In this document: positions 7,680 to 15,238 of the stretch, in pieces
How positions within the stretch are numbered: position 1 is the first letter of the stretch
Layout of the letters: each line of letters begins with the position of its first letter
Source: Caproiciproducens galactitolivorans
GTDB taxonomy: Bacteria; Bacillota; Clostridia; Oscillospirales; Acutalibacteraceae
Direction of reading: 5' to 3'
Length of the DNA: 64,000 nt
Assembly: GCF_026672255.1 (NCBI RefSeq)
Contig: NZ_JAPOHA010000001.1
Coordinates: 280,893-344,892, forward strand
Position numbers and translations under genes: made by a program
Notes under the pieces: model-generated
What the model saw: the letters and a program-made list of their open reading frames with translations, nothing else
What the model was told of the DNA's origin: nothing
The model's database searches: none

Positions 7680-8942
7680 TTAATCGGAGCATCGTTCGCT
7701 TTTTACCCATCCTCGGATTGTACTGCGTTTAACGGCAAAGATAATTGCCAGAAGAACCAGCGTCGTCGTACCGCAGAAAACAAATCCGGAATCCCCGTCG
7801 AAGTTTTCCATCGCCGCGCCGGAAAGAAAATTTCCGATCGGAGTGGAACCCTGATTTAAGAAGGAATAAACACTCATCACCCGCCCGCGGTATTCGTTGG
7901 AAGAATGGATCTGGAAAATAGAGTTGGCGGTGTTGATAAACATCAGATTAAAGAAACTGATTGCGGAAATCAGAAGGGCGCTGATAAAATAACTCGCGGT
8001 CAGCGCGGTGGCAAGCTGTAAAACGCCGGTCAGAATACCGCTGTAAATCAGCAGGCTCTTTTTTACGCCGTTTTTGCTGATATAGGCCATTAAAATCGCG
8101 CCCATAAACGCGCCCAGTCCGGCCATGGACAGGAGCATCGTGTAGCCGTCCGCACCGCGTCCGAGAACCTTTTTCGCAAATACAGGAATAATTACGTCGT
8201 TATTCATTGCAAAGGTACAGACAACTGCCATGATCAGGACATTAATGATTAACGTTTCGCTCTTTTTAATATAGCGGATTCCGTCTCCAATGCTCGAGAG
8301 CATAGGCGTACCGACCCGCGCATGGTTTTCATTGACCCTTATCATAACGATTCCGGCAATTACCGGAATAAAGCTGACCGCGTTGATGAAAAAGCAAAAA
8401 ACGGTGCCGAATTGCAGCATAACCAGACCGGAAACCGCCGGGCCGATAATACGCGCGAGATTCACGATGGTAGAGTTCAGGGAGATGGCGTTCGTCAGGT
8501 TTTCGGTACCGACCAGATCAATGAAAAACGACTGTCTGGCGGGCATATCCAAAGTCTGTGTAAGACCGAACACGGTGCTGAGTACGAGGATATGCCAGTA
8601 TTGGATGAGTCCGGTATACGTCAGCGCCGTCATGATCACCGCCTGAAGCATAAATATCGCCTGTGTGAAGATCAGAATTTTCTTTTTTGAAAAACGGTCG
8701 ACCAGCACTCCGGCAAAAAGAGAGAACAGGAGCATCGGCATGAACTGGCAGACTCCGACGATACCGATTAACAACGGTGATTTTGTAATGGTGTAGACCA
8801 GCCAGGTCTGCGCTGTTCGCTGCATCCAGGTTCCGGTCAGGGAAATACACTGACCGAACCAGAAGAGGCGAAAATTCCGATATTGAAGCGCACGGAAGGT
8901 CGTCTTGAAAAAGCCGGAAATCTTGTTTGTTGAAATGTGCAT
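7680..8942 (-). CDS. MFS transporter, EntS/MFS_3-like
   Basis: The 420-residue protein begins with a short cytoplasmic stretch and the ALQYRNFRLFWFGQ entry typical of the MFS_3 (EntS-like) exporters, followed by about 12 hydrophobic segments. The LVDRFSKKKILI loop between segments 2 and 3 is the usual MFS motif A. Such proteins export siderophores, drugs or other small molecules using the proton gradient; the cargo is not evident here. It is separated from gldA by 115 bases, on the same strand, and diverges from the FMN reductase gene at 9154. Confidence 0.82.
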   Translation of the reverse strand: MHISTNKISGFFKTTFRALQYRNFRLFWFGQCISLTGTWMQRTAQTWLVYTITKSPLLIGIVGVCQFMPMLLFSLFAGVLVDRFSKKKILIFTQAIFMLQAVIMTALTYTGLIQYWHILVLSTVFGLTQTLDMPARQSFFIDLVGTENLTNAISLNSTIVNLARIIGPAVSGLVMLQFGTVFCFFINAVSFIPVIAGIVMIRVNENHARVGTPMLSSIGDGIRYIKKSETLIINVLIMAVVCTFAMNNDVIIPVFAKKVLGRGADGYTMLLSMAGLGAFMGAILMAYISKNGVKKSLLIYSGILTGVLQLATALTASYFISALLISAISFFNLMFINTANSIFQIHSSNEYRGRVMSVYSFLNQGSTPIGNFLSGAAMENFDGDSGFVFCGTTTLVLLAIIFAVKRSTIRGWVKSERCSD

Positions 8943-9088
8943 GGTCGTCCCTTCGTATGAATAAAAGATTGATTTTTTGGTTTTTTATATTATCTCACTT
9001 TCTGAAAAGCATTAATTACTGCTGGGAAATAAAACCGCCTTTGAAAGGAAGAAAAAGGGAACGAAATTGTCAATACCGATCGGAGGCA

Positions 9089-9117
9089 TTGAATTTGCGG
9101 CGCTACTGAAGTACAAT
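9089..9117 (+). promoter_or_regulatory. sigma-A-type promoter of the FMN reductase gene
   Basis: TTGAAT (9089-9094) and TACAAT (9112-9117) are spaced by exactly 17 bases, 36 bases upstream of the ATG at 9154. Confidence 0.65.
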
Positions 9118-9153
9118 AGGTTTATACATAAAATATGTCAGGGGGAGTAAGTT

Positions 9154-9768
9154 ATGAAGGTTTTAGCCATAAACGGAAGCCCGCATGAAAAAGGGTGTAC
9201 ATATACAGCCATCCGGTTGGTCGCGGATGAGTTGGAAAAGCAGGGAATAGAGACGGAGATTGTACAGCTCGGAAATCAGCCGATTCGCGGCTGTACCGGC
9301 TGCCGCGGATGCAAAGACAGCAAGCATTGCGTATTTGACGATATTGTAAATGAATGCATTGAGAAGTCGAAGGATGCGGACGGGATTCTTTTGGGAAGCC
9401 CGGTTTATTATGCCGGCATTGCCGGCAGCATGAAATGCTTTTTGGACCGCTTCTTTTACGCGGGGCCGTATCTTCACTACAAAGTAGGCGCCGCCGTTGT
9501 TTCGGCAAGGCGCGCCGGAACCGTTGAGACCTTTCAGCAACTGAATAATTATTTTAACCTCAGGGATATCGTCATTACTCCTTCCCATTACTGGAACGAA
9601 GTCCATGGTTCCAGCGCCGAGGACGTAATAAAGGATGAGGAAGGCGTTCAGATTATGCGTACGCTGGGCAGGAACATGGCCTGGCTTTTAAAAGCGATTG
9701 ACGGCAGCAAAAATACAGTTCCGCTGCCGGAGCAGGAAGCGGCTGTCCGTACAAATTTCATCCGTTAA
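9154..9768 (+). CDS. NADPH-dependent FMN reductase / flavodoxin-fold oxidoreductase
   Basis: The 204-residue protein opens with a beta strand and an FMN phosphate loop (INGSPHEKGCTY), then a cysteine-rich segment (GCTGCRGCKDSKHC, about residues 46-62) and GSPVYYAGI, the pattern of iron-sulfur flavoprotein-like NAD(P)H oxidoreductases. The cysteines may be redox active or bind a cluster. A promoter lies just upstream, AGGGGGAG precedes the ATG, and a terminator follows, so it is transcribed alone. The electron acceptor is unknown. Confidence 0.82.
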   Translation: MKVLAINGSPHEKGCTYTAIRLVADELEKQGIETEIVQLGNQPIRGCTGCRGCKDSKHCVFDDIVNECIEKSKDADGILLGSPVYYAGIAGSMKCFLDRFFYAGPYLHYKVGAAVVSARRAGTVETFQQLNNYFNLRDIVITPSHYWNEVHGSSAEDVIKDEEGVQIMRTLGRNMAWLLKAIDGSKNTVPLPEQEAAVRTNFIR

Positions 9769-9773
9769 ATCAG

Positions 9774-9821
9774 ATCAAAAAAATCATCGTATGCCAACCG
9801 GCTGACGATGATTTTTTTGAT
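9774..9821 (+). terminator. rho-independent terminator after the FMN reductase
   Basis: A 17-bp perfect stem (9774-9790 with 9805-9821) has poly-A on its left arm and seven T on its right arm, so it can act as a terminator in either direction. Confidence 0.85.
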
Positions 9822-9922
9822 TAAGCAGAAGAAAAAGCTTGAAACCGTTTTTAAGATATCTTAAAATGCTTGCTTAAACGTGAAATACCCTGGAGATAAT
9901 AAAAAGCAGAGGAGTGATTTTT

Positions 9923-10093
9923 ATGAAAAAAAGAATTGCCGGGTTAAGCATTATTCTGGCTTTCATCCTGCTTTCCTTTTCAGGATGCCAGTTTTATAAG
10001 GGAACGCCGGGCGGGAACAGCAGTAAGGTTGAACTGAACAGCGAGGCGTTCCGCATACCGTCCAGCGGGATATCCAGTGGAATAACCAGATAA
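9923..10093 (+). CDS. small lipoprotein, 56 residues, unknown function
   Basis: ATG 9923 follows a GAGGAGTG site and opens a 56-codon gene. The product starts MKKR, has a hydrophobic stretch (residues 5-19) and a lipobox-like FSGC with Cys22, so signal peptidase II cleavage would leave only about 35 residues anchored by lipid. The mature part is rich in Ser and Gly and has no recognised domain. It has its own terminator. The gene would be missed by length cut-offs; the signal peptide and ribosome site are the main support. Confidence 0.6.
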   Translation: MKKRIAGLSIILAFILLSFSGCQFYKGTPGGNSSKVELNSEAFRIPSSGISSGITR

Positions 10094-10096
10094 TAA

Positions 10097-10128
10097 AAAT
10101 CCGGCAGGTCTATTGGACTGCCGGATTT
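10097..10128. terminator. bidirectional terminator between the lipoprotein and methyltransferase genes
   Basis: An 11-bp stem (10097-10107 with 10118-10128) with A-rich left and T-rich right flanks lies between two converging genes. The stop codon of the methyltransferase gene (10110-10112) falls in its loop, so the hairpin also encodes the last residues of that protein. Confidence 0.7.
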
Positions 10129-10694
10129 ATGAATTTCTTTCTCCATATCCACCGTATGAACTTTCTGGTTCCGATTTCATATATTTTGCTGTCCTCACAA
10201 GTAAGCGAGGTTAATTCCTGAAAATCCGTTTGCGTTATAACGTCTTCTTGTTTAATATCAGGGTTATCTTCCGGTATTTTGTAAAAACCGTTTACCCATA
10301 GAATCCCTCCCGGCTTTATATGCTGTGCGACGATCGGGTAAAAATGCGGCTCTAATCGATAGTGATTGATAACGACGAAATCAAACTCGCCGAAATCCGC
10401 AAAGGACTCTTTTTTACATAGGCTTTTTTGCAGGACAGTTATGTCCAAATCCATTTTTGAAGCGAAATGCTTTACTTTTGCGGCGGCGATGCTGCTGAAA
10501 TCCACAGCGGTTACTTTGAAGCCCTGCGACGCTAAGTATACGGCGTTCCGCCCATCACCGCAAGCCAGGTCCAAGGCTGTCCCGCTTTGTGGTAAGCAGG
10601 GCATGTCCTCTACCAGACAGCTTTCCGGCTGCATCAGTTCCGGGCCTCTTGCTTCGAATTTTTTATTCCAATAAGATTGGTTTCCCATATACAT
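10110..10694 (-). CDS. class I SAM-dependent methyltransferase (TehB-like)
   Basis: The 194-residue protein has motif I of Rossmann-fold methyltransferases (ALDLACGDGRNAVYLA, about residues 40-55), an acidic end of strand 2 (VTAVDFSS) and the DFVVINHY strand 4 region. The N terminus with NQSYWNKKFEARG resembles TehB/tellurite-resistance-type small-molecule methyltransferases. The substrate is unknown. It is 60 bases downstream of the nucleoside phosphorylase gene on the same strand and may share its transcript. Confidence 0.75.
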   Translation of the reverse strand: MYMGNQSYWNKKFEARGPELMQPESCLVEDMPCLPQSGTALDLACGDGRNAVYLASQGFKVTAVDFSSIAAAKVKHFASKMDLDITVLQKSLCKKESFADFGEFDFVVINHYRLEPHFYPIVAQHIKPGGILWVNGFYKIPEDNPDIKQEDVITQTDFQELTSLTCEDSKIYEIGTRKFIRWIWRKKFINPAVQ

Positions 10695-10754
10695 CGTAAT
10701 TCCCTCTCGCTGTTAAAATGCGGGTGTGTAGGGCGCGGCCGCGTGTAGAAATGC

Positions 10755-11513
10755 TTAGATTCTTGCGGCAAGTTCAAGCGCAATATAAAAATTACGAAGC
10801 TGGTGGCCGATTTCTTCATCGCTTCCAAGAATTCTTCTCTCCCAGTCGGGGGAATCAAGCAAATCTCCGCTTATCAAAAAATTGTAAAATTCCAGTTTTC
10901 TGAAATCGCATACGGCCTGAACGCCCGCGCATTCCATTTCAACAGCAATACAGCCTTCCTTTTTTCTCTTTTCCATATTGCCTCTTGTTTCCCGATAAAT
11001 GCCGTCGGTGGTCCATGTTTTCCCCATAACGTAAGGTAAACCGAGTTCATCCAATATTCCGGCGGTTTTCTCTGCATTCCGAATCACAATATAATCCTGC
11101 GCTTTGGCGTAGTGATACGAGAATCCCTCGTCACGGTATGCCTGAGTGGGAACGATCAATTTACCGGCAGTTATCTCTTTGTTTAAGGTTCCACAGGAAC
11201 CAAACATGATGTATTTTGTCGCACCGGTTAGACAATGGGCCTCTTCAATACAGGTACCGGCTCCGGCTGAAGTGATCATCGTCATATAAAATGCAATCTC
11301 CATCCCTTTATAGGGAAATCGGTAAATAGGAATGCCGCCGTTTGCCGAGCCGATTTCTGCAATCTGTTCGCATTTGAATTTTCCAAGGATATTTTCTACG
11401 ACAACATTTGAAAAAGTTACAATGCAAGTATCACAAATTTTATCTCTTTTTCCGTAGAAATTAACCGGGTTGATAACGGCTCCCGTTTTGTCGTCAAAAG
11501 TTTCTGTTAACAT
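10755..11513 (-). CDS. nucleoside phosphorylase (uridine/purine phosphorylase superfamily)
   Basis: The 252-residue protein carries the NP-I family elements FGSCGTLN (phosphate/substrate loop, about residues 103-110) and AVEMECAGVQAV (ribose-binding Met-Glu pair). The family cleaves nucleosides with phosphate to a base and ribose-1-phosphate. It is distinct from the DeoD-type gene at 30310, being more like uridine phosphorylases, but base preference cannot be read from the sequence. AGGAGG precedes the ATG. Confidence 0.78.
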   Translation of the reverse strand: MLTETFDDKTGAVINPVNFYGKRDKICDTCIVTFSNVVVENILGKFKCEQIAEIGSANGGIPIYRFPYKGMEIAFYMTMITSAGAGTCIEEAHCLTGATKYIMFGSCGTLNKEITAGKLIVPTQAYRDEGFSYHYAKAQDYIVIRNAEKTAGILDELGLPYVMGKTWTTDGIYRETRGNMEKRKKEGCIAVEMECAGVQAVCDFRKLEFYNFLISGDLLDSPDWERRILGSDEEIGHQLRNFYIALELAARI

Positions 11514-11546
11514 TTCATACCTCCTGATTCCGTATATGGTTAATCT

Positions 11547-11951
11547 TTAGTCCAGGGTCCTATACTTCCAATCATTGTATGAATATTTATCGTTCGTAAT
11601 TTCTTCATATCTGTCACAGACATATAGAAGATTCCTGCTTCGTTTTCTTCGCTCATCACCGTTTTCCGTTGCGCAAAAGATATCTTCTGCCATTTTGGGC
11701 TCAAAATCTGATATGCAAAAGATTTCATCATCAAAGTCTCCAACAGGACAGAAGTTGCCGTGGATGCAAGATTGACAACAAATAATCTTTACGTTCTTTG
11801 GAAGTTTGTTTTGCAAGTCAATAATCGCACTTTCAGTAGATTCCAACGATTCGGCAGCGCAAAGCTCATCGCCTATTATTACTGATATTCGAGTATAGAC
11901 GGAGTCATCGGGATAACGTGGCCGGAAAAATTTCAGATGATCGGTTTTCAA
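11547..11951 (-). CDS. cysteine-motif protein of unknown function, apparently 5'-truncated
   Basis: The frame encodes up to 134 residues with a conserved-looking CCQSCIHGNFCPVG motif near the middle that may bind a metal, then an acidic segment. Only a TTG at 11951 is available as a start, and the DNA from about 11912 upward is antisense to a serine-recombinase fragment, so the native 5' end has been lost or replaced. The genuine part probably begins around RYPDDSVYTRIS. I do not know its function. It sits upstream of the nucleoside phosphorylase gene on the same strand and could once have been in the same transcript. Confidence 0.5.
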   Translation of the reverse strand: MKTDHLKFFRPRYPDDSVYTRISVIIGDELCAAESLESTESAIIDLQNKLPKNVKIICCQSCIHGNFCPVGDFDDEIFCISDFEPKMAEDIFCATENGDERRKRSRNLLYVCDRYEEITNDKYSYNDWKYRTLD

Positions 11952-12313
11952 AAATGGCCAAACAATATGAAGATGAACAGAGCGGATTAGCAGGACGTAT
12001 AAAAATGCTCAGGACCGAGCTTGACAAGGAAAGCCGTCGGACGGTAGGCACGGATATGTTTATGGCTACTGTACGTAAATATACCAGAGCCAGAAAGCTT
12101 ACGCCGCGAATGCTGAATGAGCTGATCGATCACATTGAAGTCCATCAGGCCGAAAAGGTGAACGGCGTATACGTACAGAAGCTGACTATTCACTATAATT
12201 GTATTGGCTCCATTGAAATACCCGATGTTTCATCCCTGCCGGAACCGGATGTTCTTATACAAACGAGAAAAGGAGTAGCCGTAAGCTACTCCCAAGCGCA
12301 GATGGCAGGATAA
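11912..12313 (+). pseudogene. C-terminal fragment of a large serine recombinase
   Basis: The frame reads VAGKISDDRFSKMAKQYEDEQ, a coiled-coil-rich middle, then EKVNGVYVQKLTIHYNCIG, which is the C-terminal region (DUF4368-type) of large serine recombinases of the TnpX/Tn4451 kind used by clostridial mobilizable and conjugative elements. The catalytic serine domain and the zinc domain are missing, so it is not functional. It abuts a 5'-truncated gene on one side and a tRNA-Leu terminator on the other, marking an insertion and deletion scar. Confidence 0.8.
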
Positions 12314-12318
12314 GCATA

Positions 12319-12368
12319 TAAAAAAGCGAGTGTTCTTACAGCACTTTCAAATGCTATAAGAACACTCG
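12319..12368 (-). terminator. terminator downstream of tRNA-Leu
   Basis: A 12-bp stem (12327-12338 with 12357-12368) with further imperfect pairing inside begins 3 bases past the tRNA 3' end and ends, on the minus strand, with a run of six T. Confidence 0.8.
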
Positions 12369-12371
12369 ACA

Positions 12372-12458
12372 TGGTGCCGGTGGCCGGACTTGAACCGGCA
12401 CGGTATTGCTACCAATGGATTTTGAGTCCATCACGTCTGCCAATTCCATCACACCGGC
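12372..12458 (-). tRNA. tRNA-Leu, anticodon CAA
   Basis: Reading the minus strand, a perfect 7-bp acceptor stem (GCCGGTG/CACCGGC), a 5-bp anticodon stem with loop CTCAAAA (anticodon CAA, reading UUG), a long variable arm as expected for a class II tRNA, a T arm with TTCAAGT and an encoded CCA end can all be drawn. The length of 87 bases fits tRNA-Leu. Confidence 0.95.
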
Positions 12459-12519
12459 GTGAGCAACAAGTGATATTATATAATAAATCGGCGGAAAAAG
12501 CAATATGAACTTTCAATTA

Positions 12520-12566
12520 ATTAAGAAAAAACAGACGGAACCCCGGAATGGGCATTCCGTCTGTTT
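12520..12566 (-). terminator. terminator of the rnf operon
   Basis: A 12-bp stem (12529-12540 with 12555-12566) with extra internal pairing is followed on the minus strand by six T. It lies 8 bases past the rnfB stop codon and ends the long apbE-rnf operon. Confidence 0.88.
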
Positions 12567-12573
12567 TGTAACC

Positions 12574-13377
12574 TTATAAATTCGAGTCGAACAGGGTAAT
12601 GCAGTGCCTTGGGCAGACGTCAACGCATTCGCCGCATCCCGTGCACTTTTGCGGATCGACTTCGGCAATGAAGTTTTTCACATGAATTGCATCATGGGTA
12701 CATGTTTTTTCGCACTTCATACAGCCGATGCATCCGATTTTACAGACTTTGTTCGTCTGGGCGCCTTTATCGCAGTTTGTGCAGCGGACGACCGCCTGCT
12801 TTTTTGCGGGGATAAAAGAAATCAGGTGCTTCGGGCAGGCCTTTATACACATAGAACAGGCTTTGCAGCGCGTCGGTTCGATTCTGGCCACGCCGTTGCA
12901 GACGCTGACGGCGTTATACTGACACGCCCTTACACAGTCGCCTAAACCGATGCATCCGTATTGGCAGCTTGCGGGCCCTCCGGCGACCGCTGCCGCACCC
13001 GCGCAGGTTTCGATTCCTTCGTATTCCGCCTTATTGCTGGTATTGTCGTAGCTGCCGAGGCAATGAACCGTTGCGACTTTAACTTCCATCTCGCCGGAAT
13101 CACAGCCAAGGTATGCCGAGATACTTTTTGCAACAGCGGCGCCGCCTACCGGGCACAGCCCCGGCTTGGATTCACCGGTTGCCAATGCTTTCGCGTAGCC
13201 GTCGCAGCCGGAAAAACCACAGGCTCCGCAGTTTGCGCCGGGAAGCAATTCGCGTATCGTTTCCGCCTTTTCATCCTTTGGCACAGCCATTACAATGGAG
13301 GCAAACGCCAGAATCAGGCCGCACAGCAGTCCGATTCCCGCAACGATCAGGATTGGAATCAGTATTTCATTCATCAT
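12574..13377 (-). CDS. rnfB: Rnf electron transport complex subunit B
   Basis: The 267-residue iron-sulfur subunit receives electrons from ferredoxin. It has one N-terminal membrane segment, a cluster motif (CGACGFSGC...C, about residues 48-75) and then several 4Fe-4S ferredoxin motifs (CKACSMCIKACP, CIGCMKCEKTC, CTGCGECVDVC, plus a more irregular one near CIGLGDCVRAC), the extended form seen in clostridia. A second ATG follows directly after the first. It is the last gene of the operon, 11 bases after rnfA, and a terminator follows. Confidence 0.93.
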   Translation of the reverse strand: MMNEILIPILIVAGIGLLCGLILAFASIVMAVPKDEKAETIRELLPGANCGACGFSGCDGYAKALATGESKPGLCPVGGAAVAKSISAYLGCDSGEMEVKVATVHCLGSYDNTSNKAEYEGIETCAGAAAVAGGPASCQYGCIGLGDCVRACQYNAVSVCNGVARIEPTRCKACSMCIKACPKHLISFIPAKKQAVVRCTNCDKGAQTNKVCKIGCIGCMKCEKTCTHDAIHVKNFIAEVDPQKCTGCGECVDVCPRHCITLFDSNL

Positions 13378-13387
13378 TCAGCATCTC

Positions 13388-13996
13388 CTAACCCAGCATC
13401 TTGTCGACAATTCCCTGGAAGCCAAGGAACGATACGGCTGTCAGCGAAGCGGCGACCAGAGTAATCGGCAAACCCTGCAGGCATTTGGGAACATCGTTAT
13501 TTTCGATCCGTTCCCGTACGCCGGCAAACAGCACCATGGCAACCAAAAAGCCGATGCCGGAGCCGAATGCGTTTACCAGTGACTGAATAAACCCGAAGCT
13601 GGGGTCGGCCTGACCTTTTTCAATCACCAGCATTGTTACGCCGAGTACGGCGCAGTTCGTGGTGATCAGGGGCAGATAAATGCCGAGCGCATTATAAAGA
13701 GCAGGGATATATTTTTTCAGTACGGTTTCAATAAACTGAACGAGCGCCGCGATAATCAGAATAAACACGATGGTTTGCAGGTAAGCGAGGTTCAACGGCA
13801 CCAGAACATAGGTATAGATCGGCCAGGTCGCCGCGGTGGAAATTACCATAACAACGGTAACGGCGATACTCATACCGGTTGCGGTGTCCAGTTTTTTGGA
13901 AACGCCGAGAAACGGGCAGATGCCAAGAAATTTATTCAGTATGTAGTTTTCGGTTAAAATAGCGGCTAAAAAGATAGCGAGTAAACTTTTCATCAT
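13388..13996 (-). CDS. rnfA: Rnf complex subunit A
   Basis: This 202-residue integral membrane protein has six hydrophobic segments and the paired ENYILNKFLGICPFLGVS and NCAVLGV elements that give the inverted-repeat topology of RnfA/NqrE. Together with RnfE it holds a membrane-embedded iron-sulfur centre through conserved cysteines; Cys residues are present in both elements. Its start overlaps the rnfE stop by 4 bases, indicating translational coupling. Confidence 0.93.
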   Translation of the reverse strand: MMKSLLAIFLAAILTENYILNKFLGICPFLGVSKKLDTATGMSIAVTVVMVISTAATWPIYTYVLVPLNLAYLQTIVFILIIAALVQFIETVLKKYIPALYNALGIYLPLITTNCAVLGVTMLVIEKGQADPSFGFIQSLVNAFGSGIGFLVAMVLFAGVRERIENNDVPKCLQGLPITLVAASLTAVSFLGFQGIVDKMLG

Positions 13997-14682
13997 TTCT
14001 TAGCACACTCCTTTTCTCTTTCCGCCAATTTGGAGCAGCTTGCACAAAGCGGGCAGCTTTGGCAGCCAAGTTCCGCCGGCGCTTCCCCTTTACCGGCCGC
14101 AAGCTTATTTGCAAGGGCAATCAGCATGCCGAATACGAAGAATCCGCCCGGAGGGAGCAGGAAGATAATAATCGGGGAAATGAATCCCTCCGTAATCGGA
14201 AAGCCGAAAACGGTTCCCGCGCCGAGAAGCTCACGGATAATGCCCATGACCAGCAGGGTTGCGGTAAATCCGACGCCCATGCCGAGGCCATCGAGAATGG
14301 ACGGGAGCACCTTGTTTTTATTCGCGAACATTTCCGCCCTGCCCAGAATGATACAGTTTACGACGATCAGGGGGAGGTAAATGCCGAGCGCCGCTTTCAG
14401 GCTCGGCGAATAGGCTTCTATCAGCATCTGAACGATGGTAACGAACCCGGCGATCAGCGTGATGTAACAGGGGATTCGTACCTTGTCGGGGATTACCTTG
14501 CGAAGAAGGGAAATGACGGCGTTGGAGCAAACCAGCACGAATGTTGTTGCAAGGCCCATGCCGATTGCGTTGCTTGCGGAGGTACTCAGCGCCAGCGTTG
14601 CGCAGGTACCAAGCACAAGGCGCAGCACCGGGTTTTCTTTAATGATGCCTTTGCTGAATTCCTGCCATGGAGTTTTCGCCAT
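13993..14682 (-). CDS. rnfE: Rnf complex subunit E
   Basis: The 229-residue membrane protein has the FSKGIIKENPVLRLVLGTC start and NCIILGRAE element of RnfE/NqrD, the partner of RnfA, with one cysteine in each. An unusual cysteine-rich tail (CQSCPLCASCSKL) follows the last membrane segment and could bind a metal. The start at 14682 (MAKTPWQEF) is chosen because GGGGGG lies 8 bases upstream within the end of rnfG; a longer frame has no such site. Confidence 0.92.
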   Translation of the reverse strand: MAKTPWQEFSKGIIKENPVLRLVLGTCATLALSTSASNAIGMGLATTFVLVCSNAVISLLRKVIPDKVRIPCYITLIAGFVTIVQMLIEAYSPSLKAALGIYLPLIVVNCIILGRAEMFANKNKVLPSILDGLGMGVGFTATLLVMGIIRELLGAGTVFGFPITEGFISPIIIFLLPPGGFFVFGMLIALANKLAAGKGEAPAELGCQSCPLCASCSKLAEREKECAKK

Positions 14683-14683
14683 T

Positions 14684-15238
14684 TTATTTACCCCCCTTAA
14701 TCTTTTCATACTGCGCAACGGCTTCGTTTACACATTTCGTAACCGCCTTGCTGGTGATGGTTGCGCCCGTCATGGCGTTAATCTGACCTTCTCCGGCGTT
14801 TCCGGTTTTCACCACTTCAAACCCTTTTTCCGGGGCGTTTTGCAGGTATTGATTCCGGAAATTTTCTTTTTGCGCGTTCAGGCCGAGGCCCGGCGTATCG
14901 CTGATGGTCAGAAGGACAACGCCGGTCACTTTTCCGTTTTTATCAATCCCGGTCATTACCTTTAAATCGCCGCCGTAGCTTTTCGTCTTTGTCGTAAATA
15001 CATAGCCGACAACGTCTCCTCCGTTTTTGCCGACAGCGTACAGTTTGTTTGCCGAATCCTCAAACTGCTTTGCTCCGGGAAGGACAAGCGCGCGGGAAGC
15101 GGAGGTTGTCTCCTCGTTGATCTGCTTGATTTTATCCTGTGTCATCAGATTGGTGACCGCAAGCAGGGTTGCGATCACAAGGCAGATCGTGAACAGGGTA
15201 ACGGTCGGTTTCAGAATTTCCTTTGCATCGATCTTCAT
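14684..15238 (-). CDS. rnfG: Rnf complex subunit G (covalent FMN protein)
   Basis: The 184-residue protein has one N-terminal membrane anchor and an FMN-binding domain ending in the flavinylation motif TGATITS (residues 157-163), where Thr162 is the predicted acceptor of phosphoester-linked FMN transferred by ApbE. It passes electrons between RnfC/RnfB and RnfD. It overlaps rnfD by 4 bases and its 3' end carries the ribosome binding site for rnfE. Confidence 0.92.
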   Translation of the reverse strand: MKIDAKEILKPTVTLFTICLVIATLLAVTNLMTQDKIKQINEETTSASRALVLPGAKQFEDSANKLYAVGKNGGDVVGYVFTTKTKSYGGDLKVMTGIDKNGKVTGVVLLTISDTPGLGLNAQKENFRNQYLQNAPEKGFEVVKTGNAGEGQINAMTGATITSKAVTKCVNEAVAQYEKIKGGK

